The translations under genes were made by a program, and so were the position numbers. From Brevundimonas sp. (GTDB lineage: Bacteria; Pseudomonadota; Alphaproteobacteria; Caulobacterales; Caulobacteraceae), in the NCBI RefSeq assembly GCF_027484365.1, contig NZ_JAIXTC010000031.1, forward strand, positions 80,636-144,635: DNA of 64,000 nucleotides, given 5' to 3'. Under the pieces are notes generated by a model. The model was given only the letters and a program-made list of their open reading frames with translations, had not been told where the DNA came from and ran no database searches. Every line of letters starts with the position of its first letter. Position 1 is the stretch's first letter. This document shows, one piece after another, positions 46,282 through 55,860 of the stretch.

Positions 46282-47595
46282 ATGACCCGATCCCGCACCC
46301 GCGCCGTCCTGACCTCCCTCAGCCTCTGGGTGATGGTCGCCCTGGTCGGGGGGCTCGCGGCCGGGGCGGCGGCCCAGGCCTGGGGCATCCCCGGCGGTGC
46401 CGGCACGATCGCCGTCGTCGACGCCCTGGGCCAGCTCTGGCTCAACGCCTTGCGCATGACCATCATCCCCCTGGTCTTCAGCCTGCTGGTGACCGGCATC
46501 GCCTCCATCGCCGACGCGGCCTCGACGGGACGGCTGGCGCTGAAGGCGGTGATCGTCTTCGCCCTGCTGTTGCTGGCGGCCACGGTCTACGCCTTCGCCT
46601 CCTCCCTCGGACTGCACGCCCTGTGGCCCATCGGCGCGGACGGGGCGGCCGCCCTCCTCGCCGGCGCCCCGCCCGAGGCCGCGCGCGAGGTGGCCGCCAA
46701 TGTCGGAGGCGGCGGCTTCGGCGCCTTCCTGACCAGCCTCGCCCCCGCCAACCCGATCCGGGCCGCGGCCGACGACGCCATCCTCGCGATCGTGGTCTTC
46801 GCCATCGCCTTCGGCTTCGCCACCACCCGGCTGGAGGCCCGGCTGCGCCAGCCGGTCGCCCTCTTCTTCGAGGCCGTCGCCAACACCATGATCGTCATCG
46901 TCCAGTGGGTGCTGGCCGTTGCCCCGCTGGGCGTCTTCGCCCTGGCCCTGGGTGTGGGGCTGCGCGCCGGGCTCGGGGCCGCAGGCGTGCTGGGCCACTA
47001 CATCGCCCTGGTCTGTCTCAGCCTGATCGGCCTGATCCTGCTGACCTATGTCGTCGCGACGATCGCCGGCCGGATCGGCCTCGGGCGGTTCGCGCGCGGC
47101 GCCGCCCCGGCCCAGGTCGTGGCCTTCTCGACCCAGTCCTCGCTCGCCTGCCTGCCGGTCATGGTCGAGCGCGCCATCGACCGCCTCGGCGTTTCCAGCG
47201 CCACCGCAGGCCTCGTCCTGCCGCTGGCGGTCGCCGTCTTCCGCATCACCTCGCCGGTCGCGAACCTGGCCGTCGTCATCTATGTGGCGAAGCTGACCGG
47301 CACGGAGATCACCACCGCCTCCATGCTGGCCGGAGGCCTCGCCGCCCTGGCCGTCAGTGTCGGCACCGTGGGTCTCCCCGGCCAGGTCAGCTTCTTCGCC
47401 TCCATCGCCCCGATCTGCCTCGCCATGGGTGTCCCGCTGGAAGTCCTGCCCCTGCTGCTGGCGGTGGAGGTCGTGCCCGACATCTTCCGCACCGTCGGCA
47501 ATGTCACCGCCGACCTGGCGGCCGCCCGGATCGTCGAGGATCGTGACTTCGCGGAACCGGTTCCTTTGGCGCCGCCCGAAAGCGTGGGCCTGTAG
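46282..47595 (+). CDS. dicarboxylate/amino acid:cation symporter
   Basis: This is a 437-residue SDF-family secondary transporter, with the GltP/DctA fold. It has about eight membrane helices plus re-entrant loops. The serine-rich hairpin is VVAFSTQSSLACLPVMVERA and the segment VLPLAVAVFRITSPVANLAV replaces the usual NMDGT stretch, so substrate coordination may differ from GltPh. ATG 46282 is favoured over an upstream GTG. Divergent from the glycosyltransferase. Confidence 0.9.
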   Translation: MTRSRTRAVLTSLSLWVMVALVGGLAAGAAAQAWGIPGGAGTIAVVDALGQLWLNALRMTIIPLVFSLLVTGIASIADAASTGRLALKAVIVFALLLLAATVYAFASSLGLHALWPIGADGAAALLAGAPPEAAREVAANVGGGGFGAFLTSLAPANPIRAAADDAILAIVVFAIAFGFATTRLEARLRQPVALFFEAVANTMIVIVQWVLAVAPLGVFALALGVGLRAGLGAAGVLGHYIALVCLSLIGLILLTYVVATIAGRIGLGRFARGAAPAQVVAFSTQSSLACLPVMVERAIDRLGVSSATAGLVLPLAVAVFRITSPVANLAVVIYVAKLTGTEITTASMLAGGLAALAVSVGTVGLPGQVSFFASIAPICLAMGVPLEVLPLLLAVEVVPDIFRTVGNVTADLAAARIVEDRDFAEPVPLAPPESVGL

Positions 47596-47653
47596 TGTCT
47601 GACTACGGCCGGTAGGTGTCCTGGTTCCCGGGTCAGAGCATCCGCAGAAACAG

Positions 47654-47680
47654 GACCCGGACCCCGGGTCGGGCCGTTTT
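47654..47680 (+). terminator. candidate terminator of the symporter gene
   Basis: A 7-base perfect stem GACCCGG/CCGGGTC with loop ACC is followed six bases later by TTTT. It lies 58 bases after the symporter stop. The weak T-run makes it tentative. Confidence 0.4.
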
Positions 47681-47837
47681 GCACCGACCCTATGCCTTGG
47701 GCGAAAGGAAAAGTCCCGGGTGCGGCATGTACGCACTTGACCCTGCGCCATACCGCCGTTTACCAACAGCGCGCGTCGCGGAATCATTGTTTTTCATATG
47801 GTTATGCAATCTACGCGTTCACGTTGGGGATATCGTG

Positions 47838-48227
47838 ATGATAGGTAAATGGCTGGCCGCCAAGGCCGGAGGTGCCGCGCTGCGCGGTGCTTCCGTTCGC
47901 CCCGGTCCCTTTGTGGGCGTGCAGTCCATGATCAGGGGCGAGGGATGGCAGTCTGACAATGGCCGGACCGTTCTCGTTCTGGATGCAGCCGGAAATCTTG
48001 CGCTCGTTCTGGACGGCCGAAAGGCCTGGAGTCCGCCGAAGGCGGGAGGGGCGACCAAGCTCCTGCTCGACGGCAAGGGACAGCTGATCCTGTGGCGGGA
48101 CCACGAAAGGGTCTGGGTCATCGGCAGCCCTCGCGCTCCGTCGGCCGAGTTCAGGGTGCAAGACGACGGCAACCTCGTTCTCTACGATCGACACACGGTT
48201 CTCTGGACGTCTGATACCCGCCTGTAG
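47838..48227 (+). CDS. single-domain bulb-type (MMBL/B-lectin) lectin
   Basis: This 129-residue protein starts at ATG 47838 after GGGGA. It folds as three beta-prism II repeats: LVLDAAGNLALVLDGRKAW, LLLDGKGQLILWRDHERVW and FRVQDDGNLVLYDRHTVLW. Only the third keeps the full mannose-binding motif QxDxNxVxY (QDDGNLVLY); the other two are degenerate. No signal peptide is present. Bacterial lectins of this fold include the lectin-like bacteriocins, which are about twice this size with two domains, and uncharacterised small proteins. The upstream 240 bases are AT-richer than the surroundings, suggesting acquisition or a strong promoter. Confidence 0.85.
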   Translation: MIGKWLAAKAGGAALRGASVRPGPFVGVQSMIRGEGWQSDNGRTVLVLDAAGNLALVLDGRKAWSPPKAGGATKLLLDGKGQLILWRDHERVWVIGSPRAPSAEFRVQDDGNLVLYDRHTVLWTSDTRL

Positions 48228-48314
48228 GCTGGGTCACGAGCGCCGGAGTGACCGGATCGACAACGGCACAGATCTTGCGGACGTTGCGACAATCGTCGAC
48301 GTTGACTGACACTC

Positions 48315-48728
48315 TCAACCTCCCGTCTTGCCGTAGCCGCCGGCCCATCGCAGCTTTTCGAGGGCGGCGGCGGCCTTTAACAAGATCGTGGCCTCTTCGG
48401 TCCTTCCCTGACTCAGCAGACCGGCCGCCCGGCGCACCGCCTCGGCCAGGGCCTGGTGCGGATCCATCGGCGGCGCTGCATTGCATTCGGCCAGCCTCGC
48501 CAGCCCCCTATCCGGCTCATCAGCCCCGCCCCGGATCGGCTTGAAGTCCAGCCGCTCCGCGATGATCTTCCGGGTCCAGCCCTCGATCCGGGCGCGGCGT
48601 CTCAGATTGGCGTAGCCGACGTCGAACCGACGCGCCACCGATGGCGCCGACTCCCCGGCGATATAGGCCTGCCGGGCCCGCGCCCAGGTCTCCGGCCAGC
48701 GATATTTGCGCAGACGATGGTGTTCCAT
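48315..48728 (-). CDS. hypothetical helix-turn-helix-like protein, 137 aa
   Basis: The start (WPETWARARQAYIAGESAPS, then RFDVGYANLRRRARIEGW) matches the DNA-binding-like start of the 175-residue gene at 3.7 kb: W..R..Y.AG.SA...R..V....LR.RA..EGW. The rest is helical with an Ala/Glu-rich segment. It may derive from a phage small-terminase-like ancestor. No mobile neighbours are seen. Confidence 0.6.
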   Translation of the reverse strand: MEHHRLRKYRWPETWARARQAYIAGESAPSVARRFDVGYANLRRRARIEGWTRKIIAERLDFKPIRGGADEPDRGLARLAECNAAPPMDPHQALAEAVRRAAGLLSQGRTEEATILLKAAAALEKLRWAGGYGKTGG

Positions 48729-49091
48729 CTGCGGATCCTCGCACGCCGCTGCGTCGAAAACGGTCGCAGGGAGAAATGCACGGTCTGCGGGATTGTGCAG
48801 AAATCTGCATAGCCGGTCTGGTCGAACTGGCCTGTTTGTGCGGTCAACGCGTAGTCGAAATCACCGGGAAGTCGTCGGCGGGGGCGAAGACTGCATTCGC
48901 CGCGATCGCCCCTCTCCCCCTGCGGGAGAGGGCGCCCGCACACGGCGGCGCAGCCGTCGTTCTTGTGCGGTCGGGTGAGGGGTCGCGCCGGGCGTGGAAT
49001 CTGCCCCAGCCGGCCCACTCCTAACGCCGGTGTGACCCCTCATCCGGCCCTTCGGGCCACCGTCTCCCGCAAGGGGAGAAGGAAGGCCTCT
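48729..49091. repeat. 363-bp intergenic region holding a dispersed repeat
   Basis: No gene is seen between the 137-aa gene and carB. It contains a hairpin arm at 48910-48932 (CCCTCTCC/GGAGAGGG), the shared CACGGCGGCG...AGCCGTCGTTCT interior also found at 44.8 kb, and GGGAGAAGG-like arms near 49075-49082, just after the carB stop (minus strand). The hairpins could end carB transcription. Confidence 0.65.
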
Positions 49092-52000
49092 TCAGTGCGC
49101 GTAGTCCTGGATCGGCCGGACCTCGAGCGTGTCGTCCTGGATGGCGCCGATCGCCTGGGCGGCGGCCAGCGCGCCCGCTGAGGTCGTATAGTAGGGCACC
49201 TTGGTCATCAGGGCCGACCGCCGCAGGCTGAAGCTGTCCTGCAGGGACTGCTTGCCCTCGGTGGTGTTGATGACCAGCTGGACGTCGCCGTTCTTGATCG
49301 CGTCGACGATGTTCGGACGCCCTTCCAGCACCTTCTTGACGAAGCTGACGGGCAGGCCCTGCTGGACCAGATAGGCGTGGGTGCCGCCCGTGGCGATGAC
49401 CTCGAAACCCTGTTTCAGCAAAAGGGTCACGGCCTCGACGATGAAGGGCTTGTCGTCGTCCTTGACCGAGACGAAGGCGGTTCCGGCCGTCGGCAGGGTG
49501 GTCCCGCCGCCGATCTGGCTCTTGGCGAAGGCGCGGGCAAAGGCGGGGGCCATGTCGGCCTCGCCGGGACGCTTGAAGTCCAGGCCCATCACCTCGCCGG
49601 TCGAGCGCATTTCCGGCCCCAGGATGGTGTCGACCCCGGCGAAGCGGGCGAACGGGAAGACCGCCTCCTTGACCGCGATATGGTCGTAGGGGACGTCCTT
49701 CAGGCCGAAGGAGGCGAGGGGAACGCCCGCCATGACCTTGGCGGCGATGGCGGCCACCGGCTGGCCGATGGTCTTGGCCACGAAGGGCGCGGTGCGCGAC
49801 GCGCGCGGGTTCACTTCCAGCACGAAGATGCGCGGGTTTTCGCTGTGCGGCTCCTCGATCGCGAACTGCACATTCATCAGGCCGCGCACCTTCAGCGCCT
49901 TGGCCATGGCCTCGGTCTGGCGCTTGAGCTCGGCGACGGTCTCGGGCTTCAGCGACCACGGCGGCATGGAACAGGCGCTGTCGCCCGAGTGGACGCCGGC
50001 TTCCTCGATATGTTCCAGCACCCCGGCCACGAAGACCGTCTCGTCGTCGCACAGGGCGTCGACGTCGACCTCGGTGGCGCGGTTCAGATAGTGGTCGATC
50101 AGGACGGGATCGGAGCCCGACACCCGCATGGCCTCGCCGACGTAGCGGTCCAGCTGCTCGCGGTCGTGGACGATCATCATGCCGCGGCCGCCCAGCACAT
50201 AGGAGGGGCGCAGGACGACCGGATACCCGACCTCCTCGGCTTTCCGGGCGGCTTCCTCGGCCGAGCGGGCCAGACCGTTGGGCGGCTGCATCAGGCCGAT
50301 GTCGTGCAGCATGACCTGGAACCGCTCGCGGTCCTCGGCCAGGTCGATGGAGTCCAGCGAGGTGCCGAGGATGGGAATGCCGTCCTCATGCAGGGCATGG
50401 GCCAGCTTCAGCGGCGTCTGGCCGCCGAACTGGACGACGACGCCGATCAGCTCGCCCTTTGAGCGCTCGACCTCGATCAGCTCCAGAACGTCCTCGGCCG
50501 TCAGCGGTTCGAAATACAGCCGGTCCGAGGTGTCGTAGTCGGTCGACACCGTCTCCGGGTTGCAGTTGACCATGATGCTCTCGACGCCGATGTCCGCAAA
50601 CGCGAACGCCGCGTGGCAGCAGCAGTAATCGAACTCGATCCCTTGCCCGATCCGGTTCGGCCCGCCGCCCAGAATTATCGCCTTCTTTCTGTCGGTTGGC
50701 TCGGATTCGCAGAGCGGAATCTGGCCGAGGGCGCCGGTCTCATAGGTCGAGTACATATAGGCGGTGGCCGAGGCGAATTCGGCGGCGCAGGTGTCGATCC
50801 GCTTGAACACGGGACGCACGTTCAGGCCGCGGCGGGCGTGACGAACGGCCTTCTCGGTCGTGCCGGTCAGCTGGGCCAGACGGGCGTCGGAGAAGCCCTT
50901 GGACTTCAGCTTGCGGAACTCGGTCGGATCGGTCGGCAGGCCCTGGACCCGGACATGGCCTTCGGTGCGGACGATGTCGGCGATCTGGCGCAGGAACCAG
51001 GGCTCGTAGGAGCAGGCGGCGTTGACCTCCTCGACCGACAGGCCGTGGCGGAAGGCCTGGGCGATGACCCGGATGCGGTCCGGCGTCGGCTGGCCCAGGG
51101 CGCGCACGACCGCGGCACGGGCCGAGGCGTCGTCCTCGACATCCACCGTGCCCTCGATCTCGATCTCGTCGAAGCCCGACAGGCCGGTCTCGAGACCGCG
51201 CAGGGCCTTCTGCATCGATTCCTGGAAGGTCCGGCCGATGGCCATGACCTCGCCGACCGACTTCATCGAGGTGCCCAGCAGGGGCTCCGAGCCCGGGTAT
51301 TTCTCGAAGGCGAAGCGCGGGATCTTGGTGACGACATAGTCGATCGACGGCTCGAACGAGGCCGGCGTCACCTGGGTGATGTCGTTCTGCAGCTCGTCCA
51401 GAGTGTAACCCACGGCCAGTCGCGCCGCGACCTTGGCGATGGGGAAACCGGTGGCCTTGGACGCCAGGGCCGAGGACCGCGACACGCGCGGGTTCATCTC
51501 GATCACGACCATCCGGCCGTCCGCCGGATTGATCGCCCACTGCACATTCGATCCGCCGGTCTCGACGCCGATCTCGCGCAGCACATTGATCGAGCCCGTG
51601 CGCATGCGCTGGTACTCTTTGTCGGTCAGGGTCAGGGCCGGGGCCACGGTGATCGAATCGCCCGTGTGCACGCCCATCGGGTCGATGTTCTCGATCGAGC
51701 AGATGATGATGCAGTTGTCCGCCTTGTCGCGGACGACCTCCATCTCATACTCCTTCCAGCCCAGCACCGACTCCTCGATCAGCACCTCGGTGGTCGGCGA
51801 CAGGTCGAGGCCGCGCAGGACGATCTCCTCGAACTCCTCGCGGTTGAAGGCGATGCCGCCCCCGGTGCCGGCGAGGGTGAACGACGGGCGGACGACGGCA
51901 GGCAGGCCGACGAACTCGAGGCCTTCCAGGGCCTCTTCCATCGAGTGCGCCGCCTTGGACCGGGGTGATTCGAGCCCCAGCTTGTCCATGGCGTCGCGGA

Positions 52001-52394
52001 ATTTCTGACGGTCCTCGGCCTTGTCGATGACCTCGGCCTTCGCCCCGATCATCTCGACGCCGTATTTCGCCAGCACGCCGTTCGCGTCCAGCGCTAGGGC
52101 CGTATTTAACGCCGTCTGACCGCCCATGGTCGGCAGGAGGGCGTCCGGCCGCTCCTTCTCGATGATCTTCTCGACCATCTCCGGCGTGATCGGCTCGATA
52201 TAGGTCGCGTCCGCCATGTCCGGATCGGTCATGATCGTCGCCGGGTTGGAGTTGACCAGGATGACCCTGTACCCCTCGGCTTTCAGCGCCTTGCACGCCT
52301 GCACCCCCGAGTAATCGAACTCGCACGCCTGCCCGATGACAATGGGTCCTGCCCCAATAATCAGTATGGATTTCAAGTCTGTACGTTTGGGCAT
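49092..52394 (-). CDS. carB: carbamoyl-phosphate synthase large subunit
   Basis: Makes carbamoyl phosphate from bicarbonate, ATP and ammonia from CarA, for arginine and pyrimidine synthesis. The 1100-residue protein has duplicated ATP-grasp halves ([20 protein letters not shown], then [20 protein letters not shown]), [20 protein letters not shown] and [20 protein letters not shown], and a C-terminal methylglyoxal-synthase-like allosteric domain. carA is 3.5 kb away on the other strand. Confidence 0.97.
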   Translation of the reverse strand: MPKRTDLKSILIIGAGPIVIGQACEFDYSGVQACKALKAEGYRVILVNSNPATIMTDPDMADATYIEPITPEMVEKIIEKERPDALLPTMGGQTALNTALALDANGVLAKYGVEMIGAKAEVIDKAEDRQKFRDAMDKLGLESPRSKAAHSMEEALEGLEFVGLPAVVRPSFTLAGTGGGIAFNREEFEEIVLRGLDLSPTTEVLIEESVLGWKEYEMEVVRDKADNCIIICSIENIDPMGVHTGDSITVAPALTLTDKEYQRMRTGSINVLREIGVETGGSNVQWAINPADGRMVVIEMNPRVSRSSALASKATGFPIAKVAARLAVGYTLDELQNDITQVTPASFEPSIDYVVTKIPRFAFEKYPGSEPLLGTSMKSVGEVMAIGRTFQESMQKALRGLETGLSGFDEIEIEGTVDVEDDASARAAVVRALGQPTPDRIRVIAQAFRHGLSVEEVNAACSYEPWFLRQIADIVRTEGHVRVQGLPTDPTEFRKLKSKGFSDARLAQLTGTTEKAVRHARRGLNVRPVFKRIDTCAAEFASATAYMYSTYETGALGQIPLCESEPTDRKKAIILGGGPNRIGQGIEFDYCCCHAAFAFADIGVESIMVNCNPETVSTDYDTSDRLYFEPLTAEDVLELIEVERSKGELIGVVVQFGGQTPLKLAHALHEDGIPILGTSLDSIDLAEDRERFQVMLHDIGLMQPPNGLARSAEEAARKAEEVGYPVVLRPSYVLGGRGMMIVHDREQLDRYVGEAMRVSGSDPVLIDHYLNRATEVDVDALCDDETVFVAGVLEHIEEAGVHSGDSACSMPPWSLKPETVAELKRQTEAMAKALKVRGLMNVQFAIEEPHSENPRIFVLEVNPRASRTAPFVAKTIGQPVAAIAAKVMAGVPLASFGLKDVPYDHIAVKEAVFPFARFAGVDTILGPEMRSTGEVMGLDFKRPGEADMAPAFARAFAKSQIGGGTTLPTAGTAFVSVKDDDKPFIVEAVTLLLKQGFEVIATGGTHAYLVQQGLPVSFVKKVLEGRPNIVDAIKNGDVQLVINTTEGKQSLQDSFSLRRSALMTKVPYYTTSAGALAAAQAIGAIQDDTLEVRPIQDYAH

Positions 52395-52406
52395 GGCGCT
52401 CTGGTC

Positions 52407-52682
52407 TTAGTTCGTCACGACCGCGCACTCCCAGCCGTCGTAGTCGAGCTGGAAGGCCGCGGCCCAGGATTGCATCATGGCGCTGACGGGGGCGAAGGAT
52501 GCCTCGTCGACCGCCATGGTCGTTTCAAGAATGGTGCTGTCGTCCTGACCCTTGGTCAGGAACCCGGCCCGACGGGCGACCTCGTTGAGATCGTCATGAT
52601 CGCCTTCGCCGTAGAAGTAGAACAAAGTGTGGCGTGGCGTGATCCCGCTGTCGCCATGCGTCAGCAGGGACGCGCGGATCAT
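52407..52682 (-). CDS. RraB-like (ribonuclease E inhibitor) protein, possible long N-terminus missing
   Basis: This 91-residue protein resembles the C-terminal part of RraB, the protein inhibitor of RNase E: HTLFYFYGEGDHDDLNEVAR, MAVDEASFAPVSAMMQSWAA and FQLDYDGWECAVV (RraB has FDVEYDGWGTYFE). ATG 52682 is the only start, yet the same frame stays open with protein-like codons (HDDVISHEERDA) for over 100 bases upstream without a start codon. The N-terminus may use a rare start or be truncated. Directly upstream of carB on the minus strand. Confidence 0.6.
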   Translation of the reverse strand: MIRASLLTHGDSGITPRHTLFYFYGEGDHDDLNEVARRAGFLTKGQDDSTILETTMAVDEASFAPVSAMMQSWAAAFQLDYDGWECAVVTN

Positions 52683-52811
52683 CGCATCCCGTTCTTCATG
52701 GCTGATGACATCGTCGTGCAGGGTCGTGTCTCGCTCGCGCGCGAACGGCCGGCGGCGCTGGGCGGCGGGCCGGTTGCGTTCTGGTTGTCGGTTAAGCGGC
52801 CCGTCTAAAGA

Positions 52812-52848
52812 CGGGGGGGCGGGGGGGCAAGCTGTTTTGGGGACAGCT
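52812..52848. other. G7-C-G7 tract and adjacent hairpin
   Basis: Two runs of seven G separated by one C (52813-52827) are followed by AGCTGT (52830-52835) and its perfect complement ACAGCT (52843-52848). They lie downstream of the orphan 246-aa gene (minus strand). The tract could cause slippage or stop transcription, but no T-run follows. Confidence 0.5.
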
Positions 52849-52860
52849 CACGGCCACCTG

Positions 52861-53601
52861 TCAACTCCCGAACAGCTTGTCCAACATCTTTAAGCCGTGG
52901 CTCTTTAACCAGGCAGCGACAATCCCGGTTGCGAACTGGGCAGCCTTCCCAATCGCCGTTTTCGCTGAAAACCGGGCTGCAAGCGTTTCCAAAGGCCAGA
53001 TCAAGTAAACTTGCACCGAAGTCGCGGTAAGATGCTCTACATGTCGGAGCCATTCAGCAGCTTCGCCGAGCCTTCTGACTACTTCATTGCGTTCCGCAGG
53101 GGCGGTGGATGCGTATCCATTGTCACTTCTAACTTGCTCCGCGAGCGCCTCAAAGGTGTCAGCGATCTCTAGAGCAGTCGCGTCTGGACGGTCGATCGCC
53201 AAAGGCTCCCAAAGGCCATCGGGCTCCGAAACGGACTTGGCTTGCTCATATGCTCCGGTGATAGATTCCCCGAGCCAGTCCCACCCCAAGTCCGACGTTA
53301 GCTTCATAGCTCTGCGGGTGTCGGGGTGGGTGTCTCCTATCAGCCGGACAACGTTGTCGAGAGCCGTCTTCTCGATGAGAAAACGCGGTGCGGCATGGGG
53401 CGTTTCAACGACATCCAAGGTTCCGAAGAGGCTGTACAATGAAGCTTCAACATCTTCAGGTTCGACATCCACATCCAAATCTGGATGAGTATCCTCAATT
53501 ATCGTCCAAGCGGTGACTGCAGATTTGGACTTTCTATTTTTGCGAAAAAGCCGCGACAAGCAATCGACTACGATTACGTTGTGATAGTCAACGATATCCA
53601 T
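52861..53601 (-). CDS. orphan hypothetical protein, 246 aa, lower GC
   Basis: I do not recognise this family. Codon use is clearly AT-richer than its neighbours, suggesting horizontal transfer. The middle is helical (SLYSLFGTLDVVETPHAAPR, AMKLTSDLGWDWLGESITGA, ALEIADTFEALAEQVRSDNG) and the C-terminus is hydrophobic (VQVYLIWPLETLAARF, AIGKAAQFATGIVAAWLKSH). The frame extends to a GTG at 53658 with a CxxC (CQHC), but residues there look noncoding; I place the start at ATG 53601. Such isolated divergent-composition genes are candidates for defence or toxin roles, but nothing in the sequence shows that. Confidence 0.6.
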   Translation of the reverse strand: MDIVDYHNVIVVDCLSRLFRKNRKSKSAVTAWTIIEDTHPDLDVDVEPEDVEASLYSLFGTLDVVETPHAAPRFLIEKTALDNVVRLIGDTHPDTRRAMKLTSDLGWDWLGESITGAYEQAKSVSEPDGLWEPLAIDRPDATALEIADTFEALAEQVRSDNGYASTAPAERNEVVRRLGEAAEWLRHVEHLTATSVQVYLIWPLETLAARFSAKTAIGKAAQFATGIVAAWLKSHGLKMLDKLFGS

Positions 53602-53686
53602 CGATCTCGATCTCGGGCTGAGTTGCGGGATGCCGCAGTGTTGGCAGGTGCCGTGCACGCTAACATAGGCGCCAATTCTTGATGAG

Positions 53687-54388
53687 CTACGAGAAGTGGC
53701 GGTCGGCGATCCAGGCGGGCAGGTCTGCGATACTGTCCAGCAGGCCGAAGCGCGGGTGGTCGACCGGCGGCTCCGCGATCTCGTGGGCCCAGGTCACATG
53801 ATACGGGATGTGCACGGCGAAGGCGCCTGCCTCGATGGCCGGGATGACGTCCGACTTCACCGAATTGCCGGCCATGACGGCTTCGTCCGCCCCTGTGCCG
53901 TGACGGGCGAACACGCGGTCGTAGGTTCCGCGATCCTTCTCCGAGACGATCTCGACGGCAGCGAACAGATCGCCCAGGCCCGAGGCGGCGACCTTGCGTT
54001 CCTGATCCATCAGGTCGCCCTTGGTGATAAGGACCAGCCGGTATCGCTCCGACAAACTCGCCAGAGCCTCATCGACCCCGGGCAGGGTCTCGACCGGATG
54101 ACCCAGCATCTCGCGCCCGGCGGCCAGGATCTCGCGCACCACTTCGGGCGGCGCGCCGCCGTCGCAAAGCTCCATCGCCGTCTCGATCATCGACAGGGTG
54201 AAGCCTTTCACGCCGTAGCCGTAGAGGCGGAGATTGCGACGCTCGGTGTCGGCCATTCGCGCCTCGATCGTCGCCGCGTCGCCGTGGTCGGCGAGCAACT
54301 CCACGAACCGCGCGTGGGTGAGACGGAAGAGGGTCTCATTGTGCCAGAGGGTATCGTCGGCATCGAGCCCGACAGTCGTGATGGTCAT
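53687..54388 (-). CDS. HAD family hydrolase
   Basis: This 233-residue haloacid-dehalogenase-like phosphatase has motif I VGLDADDTLWHNE (nucleophile and acid aspartates in DxD), motif II VLITKGD, the lysine in DRGTYDRVF and motif IV VMAGNSVKSDVIPAIEAG. A helical cap follows motif I. The substrate is unknown; relatives include phosphoglycolate-phosphatase and nucleotidase types. Divergent from the DUF805 gene. Confidence 0.9.
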   Translation of the reverse strand: MTITTVGLDADDTLWHNETLFRLTHARFVELLADHGDAATIEARMADTERRNLRLYGYGVKGFTLSMIETAMELCDGGAPPEVVREILAAGREMLGHPVETLPGVDEALASLSERYRLVLITKGDLMDQERKVAASGLGDLFAAVEIVSEKDRGTYDRVFARHGTGADEAVMAGNSVKSDVIPAIEAGAFAVHIPYHVTWAHEIAEPPVDHPRFGLLDSIADLPAWIADRHFS

Positions 54389-54453
54389 GGTCGAGCCGAT
54401 ATCAACTTTGCCGATTCGTGATATGCGAGGGCCCTCAGCGAGGGGAGAGACGC

Positions 54454-54855
54454 ATGAACGACTTCATCCTGCCATACAAGAAGTACGCCCAGTTCACCGG
54501 TCGGTCGGACCGGAAGGAATTCTGGTATTTCGTCATATTCTATTTCGTCGCCGCCGGGATCCTCAGCATCGTCGACAGCACGATGTTCGGAGGCGGCCGG
54601 GCGGTGTTCGGCGACGGTGGATTCGACGTCTCCTCCTCCGGACCGCTGGCGGGGATCTTCGCCATCGGCTCCTTCATCCCGATGCTGGCCGTCGCGATCC
54701 GGCGACTGCATGACACCGGCAAGACGGGTTGGTGGGTCCTGCTGGGTCTGATCCCCCTGGTCGGGACCATCATCCTGATCGTCTTTTACGCCCAGAAGGG
54801 CCAGCCGGAGACCAACGCCCACGGCGAACCGCCCGAAGGCAGTCGCGCGGCCTGA
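54454..54855 (+). CDS. DUF805 family membrane protein
   Basis: This 133-residue inner-membrane protein starts at ATG 54454 after GAGGGGAGAG. The DUF805 pattern is clear: FTGRSDRKEFWYFVIFYFVA, ... LAVAIRRLHDTGKTGWWVLL and LVGTIILIVFYAQKGQPETN. Four membrane segments are predicted. The biochemical function is unknown. Confidence 0.93.
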   Translation: MNDFILPYKKYAQFTGRSDRKEFWYFVIFYFVAAGILSIVDSTMFGGGRAVFGDGGFDVSSSGPLAGIFAIGSFIPMLAVAIRRLHDTGKTGWWVLLGLIPLVGTIILIVFYAQKGQPETNAHGEPPEGSRAA

Positions 54856-54951
54856 CGGTTCGCGCCTGCGAGGGGCGGCTTCAGGCCCCCCGGCAAGGGC
54901 GCGACGCGATGGCGGCTTGTTCTTCCCCGCTGGAGGGCGTTCATCGACCGC

Positions 54952-55656
54952 ATGCAGGTCTTCCCTCCAGATGTCGTTTCCGCCGTGGTCATCGGGGCCT
55001 CCGGCGGGATAGGAGCGGCGGTGGCCGATGGGCTGGCGGAATCGGGGCGTTTTGACACGATCCACCGGCTGTCGCGCTCGATCACGGGACTGGATCTGGA
55101 AGACGAGTCCAGCATCGCCGCCGCGGCCGGGGCCATCGCGGACGGACCGGTCCCGGTTCTGATCTTCGTCGCCACCGGCGTTCTGCACCACGGCGAGGCC
55201 CCCGAACGATCGTTCCGGGCGATGACAGCGGAGCACCTGCTGCGCGACTACCGGGTCAACACGGTGGGGCCGGCGCTGGTCGCCAAGCATTTCCTGCCGT
55301 TGCTGCCCCGCGACCGGCGCGCCGTATTCGCCGCCCTGTCGGCGCGGGTCGGCTCAATCGGGGACAACCGGCTGGGCGGTTGGCACAGTTATCGGGCCTC
55401 CAAGTCCGCGTTGAACATGATCATTCGCAACCTGGCGATCGAGATGGCGCGCTCTCATCCCCAGACCATCGTGGCGGGGCTGCATCCGGGGACGGTGAAT
55501 ACGGGTCTGAGCGAACCGTTCCAGCGAGGGGTTGCGGCAGAGCGGCTGTTTTCGCCCGCCGTCTCAGCGGAATACATGCTGGGCGTCCTCGACGGCCTGA
55601 GCCCTGCGGACAGTGGTGGCGTCTTTGCCTGGGACGGCGCGCGGATCCCGGCCTAG
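54952..55656 (+). CDS. SDR family oxidoreductase
   Basis: This 234-residue short-chain dehydrogenase has the Rossmann NAD(P) motif VVIGASGGIGAAVADGLAES, NTVGPALVAK and the active-site YRASKSALN with catalytic Tyr and Lys. LHPGTVNTGLSEPF is typical of the CsgA-like branch. The substrate is unknown. Confidence 0.93.
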   Translation: MQVFPPDVVSAVVIGASGGIGAAVADGLAESGRFDTIHRLSRSITGLDLEDESSIAAAAGAIADGPVPVLIFVATGVLHHGEAPERSFRAMTAEHLLRDYRVNTVGPALVAKHFLPLLPRDRRAVFAALSARVGSIGDNRLGGWHSYRASKSALNMIIRNLAIEMARSHPQTIVAGLHPGTVNTGLSEPFQRGVAAERLFSPAVSAEYMLGVLDGLSPADSGGVFAWDGARIPA

Positions 55657-55860
55657 GGCGTTTGACGACGCAGGACCACGGGGGCCTGGCGGGCCCGGCA
55701 GGTCACGCTTCCGCTTCTGTTGTCCCAATCTCCGACGCATGGCGGCGCGAGCGCACGGGCGTGGCCGCTGACGACCCCGACCTATGGCGTTGACCCCGTT
55801 CGGGCATCCCTTTAGTCACGCGGCCGTTTGTTCGCCGGGATTCGGTGTAAGGGGACAGCC

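Noticed and set aside
47610..47690. Possible tRNA after the symporter gene
   Set aside because: The GC-rich stretch has stems but no GGTTC-type T arm and no anticodon arm of correct size. It is better read as a terminator-like hairpin.
46240..47787. Long minus-strand frame opposite the symporter
   Set aside because: Gly/Asp/Gln-rich antisense product without motifs; the symporter strand is clearly coding.
47616..47837. Upstream extension of the lectin gene
   Set aside because: The residues before ATG 47838 run through the terminator-like hairpin and an AT-rich promoter and do not resemble protein.
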